A stretch of 64,000 bases of DNA from Gelidibacter pelagius (GCF_017581925.1 NZ_JAGEVG010000008.1:62001-126000); one strand, 5' to 3'; shown: positions 43,584 through 51,562, numbered from the stretch's first letter. Translations and numbers: made by a program. Notes: generated by a model not told the origin, from the letters alone.

Positions 43584-45488
43584 ATGTCACATCCTATAAT
43601 CATTTTAGAACGCTATTGGCACCATACTTCTTTTCGCCCATTGCAAGAGGAGATTATCGAGGCAGTCTTAAATAACGAGGACACTTTTGTATTACTGCCA
43701 ACAGGCGGTGGAAAATCCATTTGCTTTCAAGTTCCCGCCTTAGTCAAAGATGGCATCTGTATTGTCGTCTCTCCACTGATCGCCTTAATGAAAGATCAGG
43801 TCGATCAACTTAAAGCCAAGGGCATTAAAGCCATGGCAATTACCAGTGGTATTCCGTACAACACTTTAGATACCCTCTTGGACAATTGCATTTATGGCAA
43901 TTATAAATTCCTCTATCTCTCTCCAGAGCGTTTACAACAATCCTTGGTTCAGGACAGGATCCAACAAATGCCGGTCAATTTAATCGCGGTTGATGAGGCG
44001 CATTGCATCAGTCAGTGGGGAAATGATTTCAGGCCTGCCTACAAAAACATTAATGTTTTACGTCAATTACATCCGTCAGTCAATGTGATTGCACTTACGG
44101 CAACGGCGAAACCTAAAGTTGTACAAGAAATCATGACGGAATTGGACTTTATGGCGCCAAAGGTTTTTCAGGCCTCCTTTAAAAGACCAAACATTGCCTA
44201 TATGGTTTTGGACACCAATGATAAGCACTACAAAATTGAACAGATCCTAAAAAAATATCCAGGGACGTCCATTATTTACGTCAGGACAAGGCGTGCGACC
44301 TTAGAGATTCATTCGTTTTTGGAATCGAAGGGCATTTCTGCCACTTACTATCACGGCGGGATAAGTAGTAAAGAAAAGAATGCGCATTTGGAACAATGGA
44401 CCAACAACCAAAAAACGGTGATGGTCGCTACAACAGCCTTTGGAATGGGCATTGATAAGGCCGATGTCAAAACCGTTATCCATATCAATTTGCCCGAAAG
44501 CCTAGAAAGCTATTACCAAGAAGCAGGGCGTGCAGGTCGGAATGGCGAGAAGGCCTTTGCTGTCATTCTAAAAAATGCTTCCGACGAGCAACAACTTAAA
44601 CATCAGTTTTTAAGCACCCTGCCTTCGGTGGATTTTATCAAACAAGTGTATCGTAAACTGTGCAATTATTTTCAGATTTCTTATGGTGAAGGCCACTTGA
44701 CACAACATCAATTTAATTTTAATGTCTTCTGTAAAACCTACGGATTTCCGACAAGCACCGCCTACAACGCGGTTCAAATTCTGGACAGCAACAGCATCAT
44801 TAGTTTATCGCAGCAGTTCAATTATCAAACCAAACTACAGTTCCTAATTAGCAGTCCAGCGTTGTTTGGCTATCTGAACACCCATAAATCTTTTGAACCT
44901 GTTATTAAGGCTATTTTACGCACTTACGGTGGTATTTTTGAGCATCAACTGAAAATCAATCTCAATTTGGTTTCCGAGAAGTCGAATGTCGATGAAAATA
45001 AAGTCTTAAATATTCTTCAGCAATTGGATAAGGATGGGGTTGTGGAATTTCAACACTCCAATACCGATTCTGAACTGACCTTCCTACAACCTCGTGAAGA
45101 CGATAAGACCATCAACAGAATAGCCTCTATTATTGAACAACAGCAACGCTTAAAAGAAAATCAAATTGACGCGGTTATTGATTATATTTCTGATGAAAAG
45201 CATTGCAAGAGCATGATGCTGCTGGACTATTTTGGTGAGAAGAACAGCACGCCCTGTGGTATTTGTTCCTATTGTATTTTACAAAAACCAAAAGCCAAAA
45301 CCTCGTCCGCAAAAAGTGTTTCACACGAGATCATTTTGCTTTTAGAAAACCAACCTTTGAGTTCAAGAGCATTGGTTGAACAGATGCAGCATTCAGAACA
45401 AGAAATTTTAGAAACACTTAAACTGATGCTTGCCAATAATATCTTGGAAATCACCTCTAACAATTCGTACAAAATAAAACATACATGA
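43584..45488 (+). CDS. recQ: RecQ-family ATP-dependent DNA helicase
   Basis: Helicase of 634 residues with all core motifs: FRPLQEEIIEAVL (motif 0), LLPTGGGKSICFQ (I), DEAHCISQWGNDFRPAY (II), ALTATA (III), VATTAFGMGIDKADVK (V) and QEAGRAGRNG (VI). The RecQ zinc-binding region is present as a CKSMMLLDYFGEKNSTPCGICSYC-like cluster near residue 545-570. A C-terminal winged-helix-like tail follows. It unwinds 3'-tailed or forked DNA in recombination and replication repair. Located in a housekeeping operon (AAA ATPase, recQ, fmt), this is the chromosomal RecQ, in contrast to the larger paralogue at 57-60.7 kb. Confidence 0.95.
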   Translation: MSHPIIILERYWHHTSFRPLQEEIIEAVLNNEDTFVLLPTGGGKSICFQVPALVKDGICIVVSPLIALMKDQVDQLKAKGIKAMAITSGIPYNTLDTLLDNCIYGNYKFLYLSPERLQQSLVQDRIQQMPVNLIAVDEAHCISQWGNDFRPAYKNINVLRQLHPSVNVIALTATAKPKVVQEIMTELDFMAPKVFQASFKRPNIAYMVLDTNDKHYKIEQILKKYPGTSIIYVRTRRATLEIHSFLESKGISATYYHGGISSKEKNAHLEQWTNNQKTVMVATTAFGMGIDKADVKTVIHINLPESLESYYQEAGRAGRNGEKAFAVILKNASDEQQLKHQFLSTLPSVDFIKQVYRKLCNYFQISYGEGHLTQHQFNFNVFCKTYGFPTSTAYNAVQILDSNSIISLSQQFNYQTKLQFLISSPALFGYLNTHKSFEPVIKAILRTYGGIFEHQLKINLNLVSEKSNVDENKVLNILQQLDKDGVVEFQHSNTDSELTFLQPREDDKTINRIASIIEQQQRLKENQIDAVIDYISDEKHCKSMMLLDYFGEKNSTPCGICSYCILQKPKAKTSSAKSVSHEIILLLENQPLSSRALVEQMQHSEQEILETLKLMLANNILEITSNNSYKIKHT

Positions 45489-46438
45489 AAAAGAAGGATT
45501 TAAGAATTGTGTTTATGGGCACCCCAGAATTTGCGGTCGCCACTTTAAAGCTATTGGTTGAAAACGATTATCAGATTGTCGGTGTCATCACAGCCCCTGA
45601 CCGACCTGCGGGACGTGGTCAAAAACTGCACCAATCTGATGTAAAAAAATATGCCCTTTCCCAAAATTTAAAACTTTTACAGCCTACCAATTTAAAAGAC
45701 GACACTTTTTTAGCGGAATTAAAATCTTTAGATGCCAATGTACAAATTGTCGTTGCGTTTAGAATGCTGCCCGAAGTGGTATGGAAAATGCCAGAATACG
45801 GCACTTTCAATCTGCATGCTTCCCTTCTACCCGATTACCGAGGCGCTGCGCCAATCCATTGGGCGGTGATTAATGGTGAGAAGAAAACGGGCGTGACCAC
45901 TTTCTTTATTGACGATAAAATTGATACAGGTGCCATAATTTTACAAAAAGAAGTTGAGGTTAAAGATGATGAAACCGTTGGCACCTTGCATGATACCCTC
46001 CAAGAAATTGGAAGTGAATTGGTCATCGATACCTTAAAATTGATAGAAACCGGTGATGTCAAGACCACGATCCAACCCAAAGTAGAGCAGCCCAAAACCG
46101 CTTACAAACTCAATAAGGAGAATTGTCAGATTGACTGGACTCAGAATCTGGATGCCATCTACAACAAAATCAGGGGCCTGAATCCATTTCCTGGAGCTTG
46201 GAGCTATCTTAACACTAGGGATGGGAATTTAACGGTCAAATTATTTGATGTTTCTAAAGAGCACTTATCGCATTCAGAATTGGCTGGAACGATCATTTCG
46301 AGTAAAAATGAGTTAAAAGTCGCAGTTCAAGGAGGTTATCTTTTTATTAATGAAATGCAGCTCCCTGGAAAGCGAAAAATGGATATCAAGTCGCTTTTGA
46401 ATGGTTTTAATTTTTCTGAGGATGATAAAATGCTGTAA
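45485..46438 (+). CDS. fmt: Methionyl-tRNA formyltransferase
   Basis: Enzyme of 317 residues that formylates initiator Met-tRNA. The start RIVFMGTPEFAVATLKLLVE carries the family N-terminus. GVITAPDRPAGRGQKL is the flexible loop near residue 37-52. The catalytic core SLLPDYRGAAPIHWAVINGE near residue 113 includes the asparagine/histidine/aspartate region, and the C-terminal OB-like domain contains NPFPGAWSYL. It overlaps the recQ stop by 4 bases. Confidence 0.96.
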   Translation: MKKKDLRIVFMGTPEFAVATLKLLVENDYQIVGVITAPDRPAGRGQKLHQSDVKKYALSQNLKLLQPTNLKDDTFLAELKSLDANVQIVVAFRMLPEVVWKMPEYGTFNLHASLLPDYRGAAPIHWAVINGEKKTGVTTFFIDDKIDTGAIILQKEVEVKDDETVGTLHDTLQEIGSELVIDTLKLIETGDVKTTIQPKVEQPKTAYKLNKENCQIDWTQNLDAIYNKIRGLNPFPGAWSYLNTRDGNLTVKLFDVSKEHLSHSELAGTIISSKNELKVAVQGGYLFINEMQLPGKRKMDIKSLLNGFNFSEDDKML

Positions 46439-46564
46439 CCCCTTATGGGCATTGATATTGCAAGAAATCGACTAAAACCCTTTAGCTTTATTAACAAATG
46501 GCCAAAGTTATCAACAAAAATCCGTATTTCCCTTGTCATTACTTGCGTGAATGAATATTCCGTA

Positions 46565-46572
46565 TAATTTTG
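46565..46572 (+). promoter_or_regulatory. Bacteroidota -7 box (TAatTTTG) for HU gene
   Basis: TAATTTTG fits TAnnTTTG, 59 bases upstream of the HU ATG, leaving a leader of about 50 bases. Confidence 0.5.
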
Positions 46573-46631
46573 TAAGAGGATTTGACAAAATGTTAACCCA
46601 ACTATTATTTAATAATTAAAATTTCAATTTT

Positions 46632-46904
46632 ATGAACAAAACAGATTTAATCAATGGAATGGCTGAAAATGCTGGAATTACAAAAGCAGCAGCTAAAAAA
46701 GCATTAGATTCTTTATTAACTGATATCGAAGGTTCTTTACAAAAAGGTGATAGAGTATCTTTAGTAGGATTTGGATCTTGGTCAGTTTCTAAAAGATCAG
46801 CGAGAGAGGGAAGAAACCCACAAACAGGTAAAACTATCCAAATCAAAGCTAAAAACGTAGTTAAGTTTAAAGCTGGTTCTGATTTAAGCAGTGCTGTAAA
46901 CTAA
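46632..46904 (+). CDS. hup: HU-family DNA-binding protein
   Basis: Nucleoid protein of 90 residues. The start MNKTDLINGMAENAGITKAA leads into the helical body; FGSWSVSKRSAREGRNPQTG is the HU signature, with the DNA-intercalating proline in RNPQTGK. The length is that of classical HU. It bends DNA non-specifically. Codon usage is clean and A-ending, as in highly expressed genes. It is followed by a strong terminator. Confidence 0.96.
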   Translation: MNKTDLINGMAENAGITKAAAKKALDSLLTDIEGSLQKGDRVSLVGFGSWSVSKRSAREGRNPQTGKTIQIKAKNVVKFKAGSDLSSAVN

Positions 46905-46924
46905 GATCACATTAAATATATTTG

Positions 46925-46955
46925 AAAGTCCACTCACTTGAGTGGACTTTTTTTA
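46925..46955 (+). terminator. Intrinsic terminator after HU gene
   Basis: AAAGTCCACTC (46925-46935), loop ACTT, GAGTGGACTTT (46940-46950), then a T run: a perfect 11-bp stem with a poly-T tail, 20 bases past the stop codon. Confidence 0.93.
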
Positions 46956-47024
46956 TGACATTTTTTAACAAATCTATTGGATTTTTAGAAAATATGTTTT
47001 AGATTTAATTCCAAATCATGACTT

Positions 47025-47585
47025 ATGATTACAATTAAACCCGAAAAAGGACATCTTCTGATTGCCGAACCCTCCATTATTGGAGACACATCTTTTAACC
47101 GTTCCGTTATTTTATTAGCAGATCATACCAGTGAAGGATCTGTAGGCTTTATACTAAATAAGCCTTTAAGATACACTTTAAAAGATTTAGTGCCAGATAC
47201 CAAAGCCGAGTTAAAAGTATATAACGGAGGTCCTGTTGAACAGGACAATCTCTATTTTATACATAAAATTCCAGATTTAATACCTGAGAGTATCGAAATT
47301 TCTTTGGGTATTTATTGGGGTGGCGATTTTGATGTGGTCCTGGCGCTGATCAATAATGGCGTGATTAAAGCCTGCGACATTCGATTTTTCCTTGGCTATT
47401 CTGGTTGGGAACCTTCTCAATTGGAAAGTGAACTGGAAACCAATTCATGGATCGTCACTGAAAACATCTACAAAAAGTCCATCATTGAAAAAAAGGATGA
47501 CAGTTTTTGGAAAGAAAAGATGTTGGAATTAGGTGGCGACTATAGTATTTGGTCAAATGCTCCCGAAAACCCTACTTACAATTAA
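47025..47585 (+). CDS. YqgE/AlgH family protein
   Basis: Protein of 186 residues. GHLLIAEPSIIGDTSFNRSV at residues 7-26 is the DUF179 signature; VGFILNKPLRYTLKDL and YNGGPVEQDNLYFIH follow in the normal order, and GYSGWEPSQLESEL near 125. AlgH-like proteins are cytoplasmic and of uncertain function; an alginate role in Pseudomonas is not general. The stop codon overlaps the end of the convergent aminotransferase gene by 4 bases. Confidence 0.92.
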   Translation: MITIKPEKGHLLIAEPSIIGDTSFNRSVILLADHTSEGSVGFILNKPLRYTLKDLVPDTKAELKVYNGGPVEQDNLYFIHKIPDLIPESIEISLGIYWGGDFDVVLALINNGVIKACDIRFFLGYSGWEPSQLESELETNSWIVTENIYKKSIIEKKDDSFWKEKMLELGGDYSIWSNAPENPTYN

Positions 47586-48427
47586 GACAGCCTAATCTTA
47601 GTATTAAGTCTTTCTATGAGCAGTTTTGATACGTCTCGTGTGAATTCCTTTTTCCTATAATTGGTTATGGGTTGAATCCCTACAATGCAATTGGTTATAA
47701 ATAACTCATCGGCTTTTTGAAGTTCAAAAGGCGAAATAGGTGCTTCCTCCAAAGTATAGCCCTCAAGCTTTTCAACCAGCTCTATAATTTGCTTTCGCAT
47801 CACCCCTTTAAGGCATCCTTCAGACAAAGGTGGTGTTTTAATGACCCTGTCTTTGACCAAAAACAGGTTGCCATTCAATGCCTCAACCACCGTTTTGTCG
47901 GTATTTAGCAATAAACAGTTCTCAAAATTATTTTCCTTGGCATAAATACTTCCCAAGATATTAATGTTTTTATTGTTGCTCTTTAGGGTGGACAACAAGC
48001 CAGGTGCAACATAAAAATCCTTGAATAATTCAACCGTGTACTGTTCCGTATTTAAAGCATAAAAATCAGATGCCAATTTTTCTGTGATGATATTATAACT
48101 GATATCATTGGATGTTGGACCATACTTTCCGCCTTCCACACGATGCACATTCATACGCACTCTTGCTGAACTCTTCAACAATTGATTGGCTTCAACCGTC
48201 TTTAAGATTTCACTTTCTATAAATTCCATGGTAAAATTCATAGGAATTTCCATTCTCAGAATCCGCATGGAGGCCATTAATCTAAAATAATGATCTTCCC
48301 AAAACAGGATTTTCCCGTGCACTACCTTGATGGTTTCAAAGAGTGCATCACCATAGGCATAACCTCTGTTTTCAAGGGACAATAGATTTGAAGAAGATTC
48401 GTGAAGGGTACCGTTAAAATTAACCAT
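47582..48427 (-). CDS. Class IV aminotransferase (branched-chain aminotransferase/aminodeoxychorismate lyase-like)
   Basis: Fold-type IV PLP enzyme of 281 residues. It begins MVNFNGTLHE, and RGYAYGDALFETIKVVHGKI near residue 28 is the family N-terminal block. Later blocks are SNNKNINILGSIYAKE with the substrate-loop region, and EALNGNLFLVKDRVIKTPPL near 195, which carries the PLP-phosphate contacts. The lysine that binds PLP is expected at the start of the LKSNNKN block. The family includes PabC (folate) and IlvE; precise activity is not decidable by eye. The 5' end is unusual: a terminator-like hairpin lies directly before the ATG. Confidence 0.9.
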   Translation of the reverse strand: MVNFNGTLHESSSNLLSLENRGYAYGDALFETIKVVHGKILFWEDHYFRLMASMRILRMEIPMNFTMEFIESEILKTVEANQLLKSSARVRMNVHRVEGGKYGPTSNDISYNIITEKLASDFYALNTEQYTVELFKDFYVAPGLLSTLKSNNKNINILGSIYAKENNFENCLLLNTDKTVVEALNGNLFLVKDRVIKTPPLSEGCLKGVMRKQIIELVEKLEGYTLEEAPISPFELQKADELFITNCIVGIQPITNYRKKEFTRDVSKLLIERLNTKIRLS

Positions 48428-48467
48428 AAAAAAAGTCTCGAAGTTTTAAAAAATCGAGACAAATATA
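48428..48467 (-). promoter_or_regulatory. Promoter box and terminator hairpin directly before the aminotransferase ATG
   Basis: On the leftward strand TATATTTG (48460-48467) fits the -7 box. The hairpin GTCTCGA...TCGAGAC (arms 48435-48441 and 48454-48460) starts at the last base of the box, and the T run (48428-48434) touches the ATG at 48427. The hairpin can end the upstream START-like transcript while the box starts the next one. Confidence 0.6.
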
Positions 48468-48489
48468 CTATTTATAAAAAAGAGTCGGA

Positions 48490-48882
48490 CTAAGCAGAGC
48501 CTAAAACCTGCTTTAAATCGGAGATTTGATTTTCCCAGAGCATTTTGGCTTCTTCAACTTCATCTTCATCAATAAAATCAGTAATTATAATTGACACATC
48601 CTTAGTGATTTCATCCACTTGAATTCTGATTTCAAAATAATAAGAATCCCCTTCATCGTCATCGACCATCCATCTAAATTTGATGCGCTCACCACTTTTT
48701 TTACTGAGTAACTTCGCCTTCTCTTCACTATCATTCCAGATGAACGTAAACAACTCCCCACGTGAGTTTACGTTGTCTGCAAACCATTCAGATAAACCTG
48801 AAGGTGTCGATATATATTGATATAATAGTTGAGGAGATGACTGAATGGGAAACTCCAATTCAAATTTAATTTTTTCTTGCAT
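48490..48882 (-). CDS. START-like (SRPBCC/AHSA1-type) domain protein
   Basis: Protein of 130 residues starting MQEKIKFELEFPIQSSPQLL. The pattern LYQYISTPSGLSEWFADNVN is the entrance of SRPBCC/AHSA1 domains, and FTFIWNDSEEKAKLLSKKSG marks the central strands. A final helix (EEAKMLWENQISDLKQVL) closes the cavity. Flavobacterial copies next to class IV aminotransferases are annotated simply as START-like. Ligand unknown. It is acidic overall and probably cytoplasmic. Confidence 0.88.
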   Translation of the reverse strand: MQEKIKFELEFPIQSSPQLLYQYISTPSGLSEWFADNVNSRGELFTFIWNDSEEKAKLLSKKSGERIKFRWMVDDDEGDSYYFEIRIQVDEITKDVSIIITDFIDEDEVEEAKMLWENQISDLKQVLGSA

Positions 48883-48979
48883 AGGTCTATTTTGTTAACC
48901 CGCTCAATATATAATTAATTGTTTAGTTTAAAGACAAATTGACTAAAATAATTTTATCGCATTTTTATGGTTTTAATGT

Positions 48980-49009
48980 TTGGTGAGATTAATATTGTTT
49001 TTATATTTG
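48980..49009 (+). promoter_or_regulatory. Bacteroidota promoter for tRNA-Met (TTG-N19-TAtaTTTG)
   Basis: TTG at 48980-48982 and TATATTTG at 49002-49009, separated by exactly 19 bases, match the full -33/-7 consensus of the phylum. It lies about 110 bases upstream of tRNA-Met and no gene is between. Confidence 0.65.
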
Positions 49010-49121
49010 CAGCCTTAAATTATGGCAGTATGGCCTTATGGCTTGTCAGTCCAATCCGAAGTCAGCTTCGAAATGGAAACATTGGATTCAATATCTGATG
49101 GGCGTTATAAAATAAGTTAAT

Positions 49122-49195
49122 GGCGAGGTAGCTCAGCTGGTTAGAGCGTCGGATTCATAACCCGGAGGTCAGGGGATCGTGCCCCCTTCTCGCTA
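49122..49195 (+). tRNA. tRNA-Met (CAT anticodon)
   Basis: Cloverleaf of 74 bases: acceptor GGCGAGG with TCTCGCT (G-T wobble at both ends) and discriminator A; D stem GCTC/GAGC; anticodon stem/loop TCGGA-TTCATAA-CCCGG (one A-C opposition next to the loop); T stem AGGGG/CCCCT. The T loop reads ATCGTGC rather than TTCGAnn, so the usual T54-A58 pair is swapped to A54-T58. CCA is not encoded. CAT anticodon means methionine (or tilS-modified isoleucine); three G-C pairs before the anticodon loop, as in initiators, are absent, so elongator Met is favoured. Confidence 0.93.
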
Positions 49196-49210
49196 CATTG
49201 TAAACGAAGG

Positions 49211-49242
49211 AAAAGTCAAGATATCTACATCTTGACTTTTTT
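49211..49242 (+). terminator. Intrinsic terminator of tRNA-Met
   Basis: AAAAGTCAAGAT (49211-49222) pairs with ATCTTGACTTTT (49229-49240) around a 6-base loop and is followed by further T. It lies 16 bases past the tRNA. Confidence 0.85.
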
Positions 49243-49864
49243 ATTTGCTAAAACATTTAGACATTTTAAATTCATTCCTGTCTTTCTCACACCGTAAAAT
49301 TTCTTTTAACTCGTTGTATTACTCCATTCCATACACTATCCATACACTATCCATGGAGTATCTATGGAGTATCTATGGAGTATCTATGCACTATGATTAG
49401 AGCGGTTGATTGAAGGAACAATATTTGCATAATCCTAAAATCCCACAACTTTTTGACTTGATCCGAAGTAATGTGGCATTGGAAGCCTTCTGAAATGGGA
49501 TCCATTGAACATGAGATTGCCGCGCTCGTGCCTCGCTCGCAATGACGGGTGATTAGACCGAAAAATATTAACCAAGAAACCCTTCTCTTTTAAAACTCCC
49601 CAATATCCGCTCCCCTATTCCCTGATCCAATTTAATATCTGCATTCAGCACATTCGTTTTAATAATACCTAATCTTGCTGATAGTATCATATTAGCCTGT
49701 TAGTTTTGTAAGTAAAATCCCAACATATATAATATAATTATTATATTTAAACCCTCCCTCAAAAAACAACCCGGTTTTTAATTAGTTATTCCACAAAATA
49801 GTAAAAAGTAACAGGCTCTACCCAATAAATATGAATGGGTTGGATGACTAATTAAAACAATAAA
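49243..49864. other. 622-base intergenic start of the accessory region
   Basis: No gene is supported. It contains the 11-bp tandem array (49329-49394) and a piece (about 49512-49547) that reads, on the other strand, like the widespread cgtcattgcgagcga repeat (leftward CGTCATTGCGAGCGAGGCAC). Base composition becomes more A/T-rich from about 49680 on. Confidence 0.5.
49329..49394. repeat. Six tandem 11-bp units, helically phased
   Basis: Units are CCATACACTAT (twice), CCATGGAGTAT, CTATGGAGTAT (twice), CTATGCACTAT, head to tail from 49329 with no gap. The consensus is C(C/T)AT(A/G)(C/G)A(C/G)TAT. An 11-base period is close to one helical turn. Confidence 0.9.
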
Positions 49865-50026
49865 ATGCAATTAATAAATACAGAACACAGTTTTTCATTT
49901 TATAACAAACTACTATCAGCCAAAGAACCAGACAACGAATTTGATATCAATCAATTTACTGGCAGTAAAGGTTCAGGTTCCAATTTAAATCAAACTCAAT
50001 TTAGATATTTGAGAAAAGGCCTATAA
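49865..50026 (+). CDS. 53-residue ORF before GIY-YIG gene
   Basis: ATG at 49865 opens MQLINTEHSFSFYNKLLSAK..., 53 residues, hydrophilic, no domain recognised. It stops 41 bases before the ATG of the GIY-YIG gene on the same strand. It is a candidate small partner of that protein, but coding is only moderately supported. Confidence 0.45.
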   Translation: MQLINTEHSFSFYNKLLSAKEPDNEFDINQFTGSKGSGSNLNQTQFRYLRKGL

Positions 50027-50067
50027 ATGAAATTGTTTATTTGAAATCAAATACATTTAAAGAAATA

Positions 50068-50970
50068 ATGCCAAATTATAGCTGGAACTTATGTAATACC
50101 CTAGATGACTTTTCAGAGAATAGTAATGGAGGTGTCTATCTTTTAGTATTTAAAGGTTCACCTAAAAGAATAATCTATGTTGGAACAACTCACTGCTTTT
50201 CGAAAAGATTACTTCAACATAAAATTGGATACCTGAATGGAAATCGAACTTTATGGAAAACATCTTTATCAGAAGACATCTATGAACTAATGAGCAGTCA
50301 AGGACTTGGAAGAGTTGGTAGATTTAAGTATTATGCTTCTCTGGCGAAAAAAGGACTATTATGGGCAAGTACTACTATAGAAAAAGATTTAAAATTTAAT
50401 GATCTAAATCCAAAAGAGAACTTTCAAAATACTTGGAAAGAATATTCATCAACATTTTTTGTGAAGAATATTGAAGTGTGGACGTGTAACATGTATGGAG
50501 ATCAAGAAAGAGCACTGGCTTTAGAATCAAAAATTCAAACTACTTTCCAGAAAAACTACAATATTGCATCTCACATTAATGGTGAAGGTATGTGTTTCTT
50601 AGGAAAAATTGAAATAAGAGAAAACCTGTCTAAATATAAATTCAATTTTCTCAATTCACCAGATTTAGGGAAAGATGACATTAAGTTAATTAATGAATTA
50701 CCGGATATAAAAATTATCGATTTCAAAAAAAAGTTAACAAGGAAAAAATCTCTCATAAAAACAAACAAAATTAAAGAAGCGAGAAAAACACGTAGATTTG
50801 CTTATACTAGTTGGGATGATATAGAAAATGATATTCTATTCAGTTGTTGTATGTTAAATATTGAGATAAAAGATATCGCTGAATCTTATCTCCAAAGGAC
50901 TGACAAAGAAGTGAGTCAAAGAATCAAATATTTGAGTAAATATTATACCTTTCCTAAAAACTATACTTGA
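50068..50970 (+). CDS. GIY-YIG domain protein
   Basis: Protein of 300 residues (ATG at 50068; a TTG at 50041 would add nine). The first ~100 residues carry the GIY-YIG nuclease core: GGVYLLVFKGS at 21-31 and IIYVGTTHCFSKRLLQHKIG at about 35-54, that is GVY and YVG elements 12 residues apart followed by an arginine (KRLLQH). The remaining ~180 residues are unrelated to known UvrC or homing-endonuclease partners, with a basic helical segment (KKKLTRKKSLIKTNKIKEAR) near 220-240 that could bind nucleic acid. The acidic catalytic residue is not obvious. Possibly a nuclease of a mobile or defence element; function unknown. A strong hairpin follows. Confidence 0.75.
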   Translation: MPNYSWNLCNTLDDFSENSNGGVYLLVFKGSPKRIIYVGTTHCFSKRLLQHKIGYLNGNRTLWKTSLSEDIYELMSSQGLGRVGRFKYYASLAKKGLLWASTTIEKDLKFNDLNPKENFQNTWKEYSSTFFVKNIEVWTCNMYGDQERALALESKIQTTFQKNYNIASHINGEGMCFLGKIEIRENLSKYKFNFLNSPDLGKDDIKLINELPDIKIIDFKKKLTRKKSLIKTNKIKEARKTRRFAYTSWDDIENDILFSCCMLNIEIKDIAESYLQRTDKEVSQRIKYLSKYYTFPKNYT

Positions 50971-51004
50971 TAAGATAAATGTAAATTAAAACAACATTAA
51001 AAAA

Positions 51005-51042
51005 AACAATCTCGCCATCATAATTGAATAAGCGAGATTGTT
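51005..51042. terminator. Hairpin after GIY-YIG gene
   Basis: AACAATCTCGC (51005-51015) pairs perfectly with GCGAGATTGTT (51032-51042). It lies between the rightward GIY-YIG gene and a leftward small gene, so it can serve both. Confidence 0.75.
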
Positions 51043-51057
51043 ATCAAAGAGTTTAAT

Positions 51058-51165
51058 TTAGTTTTCTTCCCTTGAGTGGTGGTACTCTTCGTGATCTGGA
51101 TTTAATTGATTTCCATGATTAACATCGTCTGGATGATTGTTTCCTTTGTCGTTCTTTGATTTCAT
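51058..51165 (-). CDS. 35-residue hydrophilic protein
   Basis: ATG at 51165 to TAA at 51058-51060 encodes MKSKNDKGNNHPDDVNHGNQ..., which is rich in N, D, H and E and ends YHHSREEN. Low-complexity and likely unstructured; the histidine content hints at metal binding. It is arranged in tandem with the SMP-like gene on its right, on the same strand. Too short for certainty. Confidence 0.5.
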   Translation of the reverse strand: MKSKNDKGNNHPDDVNHGNQLNPDHEEYHHSREEN

Positions 51166-51189
51166 AAGTATTGAATTTAGAAGTTGAAA

Positions 51190-51333
51190 TTATTTATTAC
51201 TATTCTTAGATGCGGAACTTTGCGCTCGAGAGGCAAAACTTCCTTTTGCCACACCACCTGAATTGGAACTTTTGGCTGAAGAACTTTGGATTCTTGAAGC
51301 TGCTTGACTACTCATTGATTTTGATTTACTCAT
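51190..51333 (-). CDS. 47-residue SMP-like (seed-maturation-type) protein
   Basis: ATG at 51333 gives MSKSKSMSSQAASRIQSSSA then a second similar half KGSFASRAQSSASKNS. The two blocks AASRIQSS and SFASRAQSSA have the A-x-R-x-Q-S pattern I associate with the SMP (seed maturation protein) domain of plants and fungi and with small bacterial homologues. Probably a natively unfolded stress/desiccation protein. Family placement is from memory of the motif and should be tested. Confidence 0.65.
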   Translation of the reverse strand: MSKSKSMSSQAASRIQSSSAKSSNSGGVAKGSFASRAQSSASKNSNK

Positions 51334-51459
51334 GTTTTTTATATTTTAATTATTGATTAAGAATGGTAGTAATTATGAAGTCTTTCTCCACTACTACCGG
51401 TTTCAAATTCAAATATCAGAATAACTTAACTTAAATTTTTCAGTTTGTGATAGAGCGCT

Positions 51460-51467
51460 TATATTTG
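51460..51467 (+). promoter_or_regulatory. Bacteroidota -7 box (TAtaTTTG) for the LytS-like gene
   Basis: TATATTTG fits TAnnTTTG and lies 95 bases before the ATG at 51563; leader of about 90 bases. The -33 TTG is not at the ideal distance. Confidence 0.5.
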
Positions 51468-51562
51468 GGATATCGCAACTGTTTTTTGTGATTTTAAGAT
51501 GAGATGAATAACAAATGTCATTTCTCTTTTAATTTGTGAAGCCTACTTAACCACCCAAATTA

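Noticed and set aside
49329-49394. CRISPR array
   Set aside because: Units are 11 bp, head to tail, without spacers, and no cas gene is nearby.
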